Source: Planctomycetaceae bacterium | GTDB lineage: Bacteria > Planctomycetota > Planctomycetia > Pirellulales > Thermoguttaceae | Length of the DNA stretch: 5,844 nucleotides | Direction of reading: 5' to 3' | Assembly (NCBI GenBank): GCA_031266315.1 | Contig: JAISBG010000822.1 | Span: forward strand, 1 to 5,844 | Shown here: positions 1-5,397 of the stretch, in pieces | Layout of the letters: every line of letters begins with the position of its first letter | Numbering within the stretch: the stretch's first letter is position 1 | Notes under the pieces: model-generated | Told to the model about the DNA's origin: nothing | The model's database searches: none | What the model saw: the letters and a program-made list of their open reading frames with translations, nothing else | Position numbers and translations under genes: made by a program

Positions 1-296
1 CGAAAAGTGGACATCGCACGGTCAATTTCGTCAAGACGTTGCTGAATTTGTATTTCGATATTTTTCCAAATATCAGGATTGGTTCCTTTCACAAAATCGG
101 CAACCTTCACGGAATAAGCGGTTCCCATTGTCATTCCGTGTGTTTCCTGAGCAGTGAGAATACGCGGTTTTTGAGAATAATAATACCAAACTCCGGCTGC
201 AACAAGAACAATAATAACAACGTAACGAATAATATCCAAGAAGGAATGATTCGATTGCGGTTGGTCTTCCTGTTCGATAGAAGTTTTTTTTGACAT
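1..296 (-). CDS. apbE: ApbE-family FAD:protein FMN transferase, N-terminal part only
   Basis: ApbE enzymes attach FMN covalently to a threonine of target flavoproteins, such as Nqr/Rnf subunits, on the outer face of the cytoplasmic membrane. Only the first 98 residues are visible; the gene runs off the left edge. Seen directly: a polar start (MSKKTSIEQEDQ), one hydrophobic helix at about residues 20-40 ending in WYYY, then the family signature TMGTAYSVK at 56-64, and QQRLDEIDRAMSTF at 85-98, which matches the start of the ApbE fold (typically ...E.V...MSTY/F). The N-terminus is an uncleaved-looking membrane anchor with no lipobox cysteine, unlike the classic ApbE lipoprotein. The Mg/FAD-binding and catalytic regions lie outside the window. 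The ATG is preceded by AGGA (complement of 306-309) at 9-nt spacing, which supports this start. The upstream gap is a long repeat region, so it is probably transcribed separately from the gene at 732-1718. Confidence 0.85.
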   Translation of the reverse strand, partial: MSKKTSIEQEDQPQSNHSFLDIIRYVVIIVLVAAGVWYYYSQKPRILTAQETHGMTMGTAYSVKVADFVKGTNPDIWKNIEIQIQQRLDEIDRAMSTF

Positions 297-367
297 AATA
301 ATTTATCCTAAGTGATTCAAATATTGTAATTATTCACTAAATTGAAGGGATTGCTGGGAAAAACATT

Positions 368-381
368 AGCCCAATTGGGCT
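368..381. repeat. 14-bp perfect palindrome (AGCCC/GGGCT)
   Basis: AGCCCAATTGGGCT is a perfect palindrome. It is followed by TTTATTT on the plus strand and by AATGTTTTT on the minus strand, so it could form a small hairpin in either transcript. The same arms with a different centre occur at 2128-2141, so it probably belongs to a short dispersed intergenic repeat family. It lies 72 bp upstream of the apbE start. A role as a weak terminator for transcripts coming from 732-1718 is possible but not shown. Otherwise 297-435 is AT-rich, with no gene or convincing promoter seen. Confidence 0.6.
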
Positions 382-435
382 TTATTTCGGTAATCGTTTA
401 TGGAAAATAAAAGTAACGATAAACAAATTTTTTCT

Positions 436-665
436 TAACCGCGCTAGCGGTGTTATGATGGATAACCGGCGGTGAAGCGAAGCGTAACCGCCGGATACGT
501 CCATCACCAACACAAGCCGCGCTAGCGGCGACATGATTCTACCATTTGCGTTGTCCCGAGCGATAATACCGCCGCTAGCGCGGCTCAAAGTCTGGAAGGG
601 ACTTGTCCGGCGGTTACGCTTCGCTTCACCGCCGGTTATCCATGAGGACACCGCTAGCGCGGTTA
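436..665. repeat. Composite palindrome with 67-bp inverted arms (REP/BIME-like)
   Basis: The outer arms are 436-502 and 599-665; the right arm reverse-complemented matches the left at about 62 of 67 positions. Each arm begins at its outer end with the motif CCGCGCTAGCGG and then carries an internal hairpin with stem CCGGCGGT/ACCGCCGG around GAAGCGAAGCGTA. The 96-bp centre has a second, inverted pair of the same motif (about 516-527 and 573-583). The motif therefore occurs four times, in symmetrical order. There is no credible reading frame: open frames here are by-products of the repeat. The layout resembles paired REP elements (BIMEs), which in other bacteria are mobilised by IS200-like RAYT transposases. 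No transposase is present, so that link is inference. Confidence 0.85.
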
Positions 666-691
666 GTTTACAACGAACTACTAACCTTTTT
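661..691 (+). terminator. Hairpin plus T-run at the edge of the palindromic repeat
   Basis: GGTTAGT (661-667) pairs with ACTAACC (680-686) around a 12-nt loop and is followed at once by TTTTT (687-691), the form of an intrinsic terminator on the plus strand. The stem is AT-rich and there is no plus-strand gene upstream, so it may simply be the edge of the repeat. It would block antisense transcription into the downstream gene region. Low confidence. Confidence 0.25.
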
Positions 692-731
692 CGGCGGGTT
701 GTTACGTTATTTTTTAACGAAAATTGTTGAG

Positions 732-1718
732 TTATATTGAAACATTTTTATTTTTTCGTTGTTCCTGTTCGATTTTTCGGGCTTGTTTGTTGTATTCCGA
801 CAAACAAATTTCTGTTGCGGAATCATTATTGATGTTTTGAGTTGCGGTAAAGTGTTGTGTATTTCCTTCCGGTGTAAATCCGTATTTTTTCTGATGGTCT
901 TTACAAAGCAAAAGAAATCTCCGTTTTCCGGTTGCATACAATTCTTCTGCGTTACGATGAAGAACAATCTTTAAGTTTTTTATTTCACAAATTTTCTCAA
1001 TTTCCTTTTCGTGTGTATCAAGTAATATTTCAAGCGGTGTGTTAGGTGAAAACTTTCGTAAGACAATCCCTTCAACATTATTGAGTCGATTAATTCCCAA
1101 GACATTACTTGTACTAAGGAATGTGCCATCGGAAAACTCAGTAGTAAAAGCAACAACCCGAAAACTAACCATTCTCTCAACCACATTTTTAGGTTTTACT
1201 GTACGAACTTGTGAAACTTCAGCTACAATATCGTAATGGATATTATCGAATTTTCTAGTAAAAAATCGTGCGTCAGGATCAGCTTTAGTATAAGGTAAGC
1301 TTTCATAATCACCAACTTTTTTGAATCCAAACGATTCCAATTCACGTTGTTTTGTGTCGTAGTAATCAAGATTAAGCCAAGTAAATTCAAATGGATCAAC
1401 GGCAACAGATTCATAATCAGATGAATAGAGTTTCTGTTCTTTTTGCCGTTTTATTTTTGCTACAGGCAAAATCACCTGACAGGTAAAGGTTAAACCATAC
1501 ACAATAAACGTTCCAAAAATATGTCCCCACAACGGCACCATTGGTAAACGACAAAAGGCAACACAAATGAGAAACGAAATAAACAGTGCAGATATCATCA
1601 CATTGTCCCGACGGAGTAACAGTAATAACCACGAAAGGACAAAAAAAACCAACGCTACCGCCGACCCGATTTGAAATTCAATCGGCATATTAAACAGCAT
1701 GTTTAAAAATTTTTCCAT
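732..1718 (-). CDS. Hypothetical membrane protein, three N-terminal helices and a cytoplasmic domain
   Basis: Not recognised. The 328-residue product starts at the ATG at 1718 (MEKFLNML). A TTG 18 bases further upstream is open but less likely, and neither start has a clear Shine-Dalgarno. Hydrophobic segments lie at about 17-35, 40-57 and 64-86. RR follows the first and a basic stretch (KIKRQKEQK) follows the third, which suggests that the long C-terminal part is cytoplasmic. Residues about 110-255 look like one compact alpha/beta domain, with ESFGFKKVGDY, ARFFTRKFDNIHYDIVAEV and VAFTTEFSDGTFLSTSN as the most distinctive stretches. The tail (about 305-328) is polar and highly charged. No catalytic motif, signal peptide or metal site is evident. 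It stands alone between two repeat regions. Real coding is supported by the uninterrupted length and the sensible membrane/soluble organisation. Confidence 0.75.
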   Translation of the reverse strand: MEKFLNMLFNMPIEFQIGSAVALVFFVLSWLLLLLRRDNVMISALFISFLICVAFCRLPMVPLWGHIFGTFIVYGLTFTCQVILPVAKIKRQKEQKLYSSDYESVAVDPFEFTWLNLDYYDTKQRELESFGFKKVGDYESLPYTKADPDARFFTRKFDNIHYDIVAEVSQVRTVKPKNVVERMVSFRVVAFTTEFSDGTFLSTSNVLGINRLNNVEGIVLRKFSPNTPLEILLDTHEKEIEKICEIKNLKIVLHRNAEELYATGKRRFLLLCKDHQKKYGFTPEGNTQHFTATQNINNDSATEICLSEYNKQARKIEQEQRKNKNVSI

Positions 1719-1761
1719 TGTTATCTTGGGTTTCAATTTTCGTTAAAAATTTATTAACTGA

Positions 1762-2041
1762 TGTTACGCAGGGGCTAAATATTAGTTTTTCCTTCGCCCC
1801 TTTAGGGGCAACGCATAACAACCCACCGCAACGCGGTGGGTAACAGTTCCCCCTGCAATCGCCCTGTAAGGGCAGTGCAAAGTGGATTGGCATTGCCCTT
1901 TCAGGGCGAAATTACGGGTGTGCTTTAACCCACCGCGTTGCGGTGGGTTGTTACGCATTGCCCTTGCAGGGCGGAGGAAAACTTGCAGTCCTACTGGGTT
2001 GATGTCTATTTGACCGACTTTTTGATCTACGGTGCGTAACA
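1762..2041. repeat. Symmetric six-hairpin element with inverted TGTTACGCA ends
   Basis: TGTTACGCA (1762-1770) and its reverse complement (2033-2041) bound the block. Inside are six hairpins in mirror order: GCCCC/GGGGC (1796-1809), ACCCACCGC/GCGGTGGGT (1821-1841), GCCCT/AGGGC (1861-1873), GCCCT/AGGGC (1895-1907), ACCCACCGC/GCGGTGGGT (1928-1948) and GCCCT/AGGGC (1960-1972). Hairpins 1-2 are an inverted copy of 5-6, including the linker with TAACAACCC (about 1804-1843 against 1927-1966), and 3 is an inverted copy of 4 (1860-1878 against 1890-1908, two mismatches). All three pairs share one centre near 1884. An extra TGTTACGCA lies at 1949-1957. Open frames across it are repeat artefacts. It is probably a non-autonomous mobile repeat. 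With the hairpins at 2061-2141 it fills the 1719-2208 gap, which holds no gene. Confidence 0.85.
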
Positions 2042-2060
2042 TGAGCTATTAACTAAAATC

Positions 2061-2141
2061 CTGCCTTTCAGGCAGTCGGCGGCTTGTCGTTACACCGCAG
2101 GTCAAAGACCTGCGGTTATGAAAATGAAGCCCTATCGGGCT
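2061..2141. repeat. Cluster of three hairpins downstream of the aminotransferase gene
   Basis: Three separate perfect stems follow each other: CTGCCT/AGGCAG (2061-2075), ACCGCAGGTC/GACCTGCGGT with an AAA loop (2094-2116) and AGCCC/GGGCT (2128-2141). They lie 68-148 bases past the stop codon of the minus-strand aminotransferase gene. They could help end or stabilise its transcript, but none has the T-run of a typical intrinsic terminator on that strand. The third shares its arms with the palindrome at 368-381. Confidence 0.7.
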
Positions 2142-2208
2142 ACTCCGCTTTTTGTACCTATTAAGTAACAGTATATTGAAAAATTTATTGAACAATTGTT
2201 AAAAAATT

Positions 2209-3489
2209 TTACCGGAGAGCGCGACCGATTTGTCGGACGGCTTGGCGTAGCCGGTCTTCTTTTTCGACGAGAGCGAGCCGCATGAATCCTTCTCCGGCTT
2301 CGCCGAATGCGGAACCGGGACTCACAACAACATTGGCATCTTTCAACAACTTCATCGCAAAATCAAACGAACTCATTTTTTTTGCCCAATCCGACGGCAT
2401 TTGTTGCCAAACAAACATAGACGCTTTCGGTTTTGCGACATTCCAACCGATTCGTTCCAAACCGGAACAGAGAATGTCGCGGCGTTTTTGATACACTTTT
2501 GCTTGGGCTTCAACGGCGTGGTCGGTGTGGCGGATTGCCGCAATCGCCGCAATTTGTAACGCGGAGAAAACACCATAATCGTAATACGTTTTGATAGTTG
2601 CCAACGCCCTGATGATTTCGGCATTTCCGCAACAAAAACCGATTCGCCAACCCGCCATATTGTAACCTTTACTCATGGTTGTTGTTTCGACACCGACTTC
2701 AATAGCTCCCGGCGCGGCGAGAAAACTCGGTGCATGATAATTGTCGAAACAAATATCACCGTAAGCCATATCGCTGATCACCATAAAACCGTAACGTTTT
2801 GCCAACTTGACAATTTCGACATAAAATTCCGGTTCGACAACCGTAGTGGTTGGATTGTGTGGATAATTCAGGATTAAAACTTTCGGACGCGGTAAAAAAT
2901 GCTGACAGGTTGTAGCAATATTGGACAATAATTTTTCCGGTTTCCGAACATCCAGCAGCAAGGAACTTGCCGATGCCAACATCACACCGTGAAGATGTGC
3001 CGGAAAATACGGCGACGGAACAATTGCCGTATCGCCGGCTCCGAGCAACGCAAGACAAAGATGCGACAACCCTTCTTTGGAACCGATACAAACAATTGTT
3101 TGTGTTTCAGGATCGAGCCGGACACCGTAATATTTTACGTATCGGGCGGCAACTTCTTTCCGAAGTTGCGGCAAACCGCGTGCGTGACTGTACGCATGGA
3201 GTTTTGGATTCCGAACCACTTCGATCAATTTGTCCGTAACAACACGATGCGGCGGATCACTCGGACTGCCCATTCCAAGATCAATCACATCGGCACCGGT
3301 TTTCCGTTTTTCGTACTTTAATTTGTTCAACTCCGCAAAAAGATACGGCGGCAACCGCTTGACCCGTTCCGAAACACTAATCGTAAATGGTCGCGTGTTT
3401 TCCTGTAACTGATCGTCAGCAACTTCGTTGTTCTGGAGAAACTCCGCTTTTTGTTCTTCAAAACGCTGTTCGTCATCTAAATTCATCAT
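2209..3489 (-). CDS. alaC: Class I/II PLP aminotransferase, AlaC-like (glutamate-pyruvate type)
   Basis: A fold-type I pyridoxal-phosphate aminotransferase that probably moves an amino group between glutamate and pyruvate to give alanine, in the cytoplasm. Numbered from the ATG at 3489 (426 residues), it shows RLPPYLF (45-51), GSKEG (136-140, phosphate binding), NYPHNPT (208-214), Asp240 and Tyr243 in SDMAYGD (ring contacts), the Schiff-base Lys274 in [23 protein letters not shown] (304-312), PKASMFVW (354-361) and Arg404 in MRLAL for the substrate carboxylate. These blocks resemble E. coli AlaC, as remembered, more than AspC or the diaminopimelate aminotransferase DapL, though a related specificity cannot be excluded. 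About 35 polar, acidic residues precede the family start. Two adjacent ATGs (3489, 3486) are possible; a TTG at 3531 is unlikely because the added residues would be translated repeat. It lies 96 bp downstream of the racemase gene, same strand, with no clear promoter between them. Confidence 0.85.
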   Translation of the reverse strand: MMNLDDEQRFEEQKAEFLQNNEVADDQLQENTRPFTISVSERVKRLPPYLFAELNKLKYEKRKTGADVIDLGMGSPSDPPHRVVTDKLIEVVRNPKLHAYSHARGLPQLRKEVAARYVKYYGVRLDPETQTIVCIGSKEGLSHLCLALLGAGDTAIVPSPYFPAHLHGVMLASASSLLLDVRKPEKLLSNIATTCQHFLPRPKVLILNYPHNPTTTVVEPEFYVEIVKLAKRYGFMVISDMAYGDICFDNYHAPSFLAAPGAIEVGVETTTMSKGYNMAGWRIGFCCGNAEIIRALATIKTYYDYGVFSALQIAAIAAIRHTDHAVEAQAKVYQKRRDILCSGLERIGWNVAKPKASMFVWQQMPSDWAKKMSSFDFAMKLLKDANVVVSPGSAFGEAGEGFMRLALVEKEDRLRQAVRQIGRALR

Positions 3490-3491
3490 TG

Positions 3492-3526
3492 TAAGGAAAT
3501 AAATAAAGGAATAAGGAAATAAATAA
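3492..3526. repeat. 15-bp direct repeat, 20-bp period
   Basis: TAAGGAAATAAATAA occurs at 3492-3506 and again at 3512-3526, separated by AGGAA. It lies directly upstream of the aminotransferase ATGs, in its 5' untranslated region, and leaves no good Shine-Dalgarno on the minus strand there. It may be a simple slippage repeat or a binding site pair; nothing further can be said from sequence. Confidence 0.6.
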
Positions 3527-3556
3527 TACAAATAATACAGGTAAACCGCTTGCGTT

Positions 3557-3598
3557 ACTATCCACTATCCACTATCCACTATAAACTATTCGCTATTC
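3557..3598. repeat. Heptanucleotide tandem repeat (ACTATCC, six units)
   Basis: Three perfect ACTATCC units (3557-3577) are followed by three degenerate ones (ACTATAA, ACTATTC, GCTATTC), giving 42 bp of period 7. On the coding (minus) strand it reads GTGGATA repeated. It starts inside the last codons of the racemase gene, supplies its stop codon and continues into the spacer before the aminotransferase gene. A period that is not a multiple of three would shift the C-terminus if unit number changed. Divergence increases toward and inside the coding end. Confidence 0.75.
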
Positions 3599-4863
3599 AC
3601 TAACGCCAAAACGTAGGGACCGTCGGGCATGACGGCAATCGTCATTTCTGTACCGTATTCAGCGAAGGCATCGGCAACCGCTTGTTCGAGACTTGGCGAC
3701 GGCGTAACGTAATATTTTTGAAATACTTCCGGCGGTAAACCGTTGGAAACAATTTTGACCTTGCCTTTTCGAAGTGCTTTGGCGAGTTCTTCGATTTGCC
3801 ATTGATCGGCAACATAAAATTGGTCGGCGAGAATTGCCGCCATAAACGTTTCAATAGTGGGAAAACGTGTTGCGATTTCTTCAAACGCCTGACTTCCCAG
3901 CCCTTCATCACACGCGGCAACCAGAATAATTGTTCCGTTTTGTTTCAAAATTTCAACCGCTCCGACAATTCCTTTGATTGCCTGATACCACGTTTTATCC
4001 AACGGATAACCGGCTGCACTGGTAATAACAACATCAACCGGTTTGTTTACCGTATCGGCAACACATTTTCGTGCGATATTCACTCCTTCGAGATGAGCGT
4101 TGTCCATGGCTCCGGCAACAACCGCCAAAATTTGCCGATGATGATTGATGACAACATTGACAATAAAATCACAACCGGATTTTTGTGCGATTTCGAGTTG
4201 TTCGTTGTGAACCGGATTATTTTCGATACAACCGAATCGGGCGTTTTTATGTTCGAGAAATTGGGGCGAATGCCAAGTTCCGATTGTTTCGGTGGCGGCA
4301 ATACCCGGACAAATCGATTTACGTCCGCCGCTGAAACCTGCCATGAAATGCGGTTCAATCAAACCGGTCAAAATTTTCACTTCCGCCGCAAGATAACGCC
4401 GGTCAATCCAAATAGGAACTCCGTGTGTCGAATTGCCGAGATAATCGTGTTCGTTTTGATTTCGGGCGTTGTGGTCTTCAACACGATAACGATTGACGAT
4501 TGTTTCGCCGAACATTTCGAGTTTCTCCTCCGGCGTGCTGGCACGATGCAAACCAGTGGCAACGAGAAGAAGAATTTCAGAATCGGCAATTCCGGCTTCT
4601 TCCAATGTTTCCAAAATGGGCGGCAAAATGATTTTGTTGGGAACGGGGCGCGTGATGTCGCAAACCACAATACAAGCAGATTTTTTACCAGCGGCAATTT
4701 TTGCCAATGGTTCGCTGGTATTTGGATGATTGAGTTTCCGGCGAACTTCTTCCATTGGTTCCGGCAACACGACCGCAGGTTGGATTCCAAGCACCTTGAC
4801 TACATTTTTTTCCGGCAAATCAACCGAAAGCGTTCCACGTCCATAAGCAAGTGAATATTTCAT
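3586..4863 (-). CDS. larA: LarA-family nickel-pincer 2-hydroxyacid (lactate) racemase
   Basis: LarA interconverts D- and L-lactate by hydride transfer on a covalently bound nickel-pincer nucleotide; relatives racemise other 2-hydroxyacids. The 425-residue length is close to the L. plantarum enzyme (424, from memory). Key residues appear in order and at family spacing: Asp69/Arg72 in CDITRPVPN, His106 in ATGLHR (proton/hydride transfer), His172 in EPHFMAGFSGGRKS, the cofactor-linking Lys182 in the same block, the nickel ligand His198 in TWHSPQF, and Gln294/Lys297 in TWYQAIKG. All active-site residues I can recall are present, so it looks functional. Substrate is not fixed by these residues; lactate is the default guess. 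The cofactor makers LarB, LarC and LarE must be elsewhere. The ATG at 4863 lacks a Shine-Dalgarno. The C-terminus (LALVNSE) runs into the heptamer repeat. A long open frame on the opposite strand is a codon-bias shadow of this gene. Confidence 0.88.
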   Translation of the reverse strand: MKYSLAYGRGTLSVDLPEKNVVKVLGIQPAVVLPEPMEEVRRKLNHPNTSEPLAKIAAGKKSACIVVCDITRPVPNKIILPPILETLEEAGIADSEILLLVATGLHRASTPEEKLEMFGETIVNRYRVEDHNARNQNEHDYLGNSTHGVPIWIDRRYLAAEVKILTGLIEPHFMAGFSGGRKSICPGIAATETIGTWHSPQFLEHKNARFGCIENNPVHNEQLEIAQKSGCDFIVNVVINHHRQILAVVAGAMDNAHLEGVNIARKCVADTVNKPVDVVITSAAGYPLDKTWYQAIKGIVGAVEILKQNGTIILVAACDEGLGSQAFEEIATRFPTIETFMAAILADQFYVADQWQIEELAKALRKGKVKIVSNGLPPEVFQKYYVTPSPSLEQAVADAFAEYGTEMTIAVMPDGPYVLALVNSE

Positions 4864-4920
4864 AGTACCGATTCAACGTATTTATTAAGTAAATGAGTAT
4901 TGTTGAATAAATCATCTACT

Positions 4921-4949
4921 ATTGTAATCTGTTGTGGTACTAATGAAAA
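4921..4949 (-). promoter_or_regulatory. Candidate sigma70-type promoter for the racemase-aminotransferase pair
   Basis: On the minus strand TTTTCA (complement of 4944-4949; 4 of 6 to TTGACA) and TACAAT (complement of 4921-4926; 5 of 6 to TATAAT) are separated by exactly 17 bases. Transcription would begin near 4914, leaving about 50 nt of leader before the racemase ATG. It is the best match in the region but was judged by eye only. Confidence 0.35.
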
Positions 4950-4969
4950 GGTCGGCTATTAGAGCAACA

Positions 4970-5281
4970 AGGTGGGTGACCTTTCAGCGAAGCTTTTGAT
5001 AAATTGCCTTCCGTTTTGTTTTATAACTCCTGTTACGCAAGGGCTAAATATTCAGTTCAAATAGGATTCTCTGATTCTACCGTATTAGGTGTCCAATCCT
5101 TGAAAAGTTGGTTTTAAACGCGAAACACACGAAAAGAGGTGGGCAATCCGCCCGCTGGGCGGTTGCGCCGGTTGAGTCTTACTCGACTCCAAAACGGAAG
5201 GCAACTTCATTTGCCGTCGTTAATCTAATTCACTGTCGGCGAGTACACCGACGCGACCTTTCAGCGAAAGGTCGCCCACCT
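4970..5281. repeat. Nested inverted pairs around an intergenic mosaic
   Basis: Two inverted pairs enclose one another. AGGTGGGTGACCTTTC (4970-4985) matches the reverse complement of 5266-5281 with one difference, and TTGCCTTCCGTTTTG (5004-5018) matches the reverse complement of 5190-5204 exactly. Their centres (near 5125 and 5104) differ from that of the terminal-inverted-repeat element at 5070-5318 (near 5194), so at least two repeat units overlap or one has inserted into another. No reading frame of interest is present. Confidence 0.7.
5031..5052 (+). repeat. Second copy of the 22-bp element end seen at 1762-1783
   Basis: TGTTACGCA, one variable base (A here, G at 1771) and then GGGCTAAATATT are shared between 5031-5052 and 1762-1783 in the same orientation, with one mismatch. 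At 1762 this sequence begins the six-hairpin element. Here none of those hairpins follow; other repeats do. It probably marks a common element end, or a solo remnant. Confidence 0.75.
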
Positions 5282-5318
5282 CTGTAATGTTTGGACACCT
5301 TAATACGGGAGAATCAGA
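5070..5318. mobile_element. MITE-like element with 27/28-bp terminal inverted repeats
   Basis: TCTGATTCTACCGTATTA followed by GGTGTCCAA (5070-5096) is mirrored at 5291-5318 with one mismatch and one inserted base. Inside lies a second pair, AGAGGTGGGC (5135-5144) and GCCCACCTCT (5274-5283), and four short hairpins: CCGCCC/GGGCGG (5148-5162), GAGTC/GACTC (5174-5189), GTCGG/CCGAC (5235-5252) and GCGACCTTT/AAAGGTCGC (5253-5275). It encodes nothing credible and has no transposase. About 249 bp with inverted ends is typical of a miniature inverted-repeat element, but I see no clear target-site duplication, so mobility is inferred. Confidence 0.6.
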
Positions 5319-5362
5319 AAAATTTTTCAAAAATTTCTTTCTTTTAAAAGGGGTTGGGGTGA

Positions 5363-5393
5363 TTGACATTCCTTAAATTTTCGATAATATAAT
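5363..5393 (+). promoter_or_regulatory. Strong-looking sigma70-type promoter for the structured leader
   Basis: A perfect TTGACA (5363-5368) is followed by TAATAT (5385-5390) at 16-bp spacing or by a perfect TATAAT (5388-5393) at 19 bp. An AT-rich tract (5319-5350) lies upstream, as an UP element would. Transcription would start around 5397-5400. It is the best promoter in the window and points at the plus-strand gene starting at 5832, leaving a leader of about 430 nt. Confidence 0.65.
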
Positions 5394-5397
5394 CACC

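Noticed and set aside
705..719. CGTTA/TAACG hairpin just past the end of the 732-1718 gene as its terminator
   Set aside because: The stem is only five AT-rich pairs with a homopolymer loop and no T-run follows it on the minus strand.
382..730. Open frames on both strands through the 436-665 palindrome
   Set aside because: They are made of inverted repeat copies and have no ribosome binding sites or protein-like composition.
1690..2042. Minus-strand open frames of 67-86 codons through the six-hairpin element
   Set aside because: Peptides of this kind are commonly mis-annotated from intergenic hairpin repeats; the DNA is entirely explained by palindromes.
1796..2141. Possible CRISPR array, because of regularly recurring GCCCT/AGGGC and ACCCACCGC sequences
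   Set aside because: The units are self-complementary hairpins in alternating orientation with irregular spacing, without direct repeats separated by unique spacers.
2191..2200. AACAATTGTT palindrome just downstream of the aminotransferase stop as an operator or terminator
   Set aside because: It is a short AT-rich palindrome with no supporting promoter or T-run arrangement, and is likely by chance.
3490..3531. Upstream TTG start that would lengthen the aminotransferase by 14 residues
   Set aside because: The extra residues are translated from the AT-rich direct repeat, are hydrophobic and unlike the family; two ATGs lie just downstream.
3796..4854. A 352-codon open frame on the plus strand opposite the racemase gene
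   Set aside because: It lies wholly antisense to a gene with clear LarA active-site motifs. The predicted protein is rich in Asn/Arg/Phe with no recognisable motif, as expected from a codon-usage shadow.
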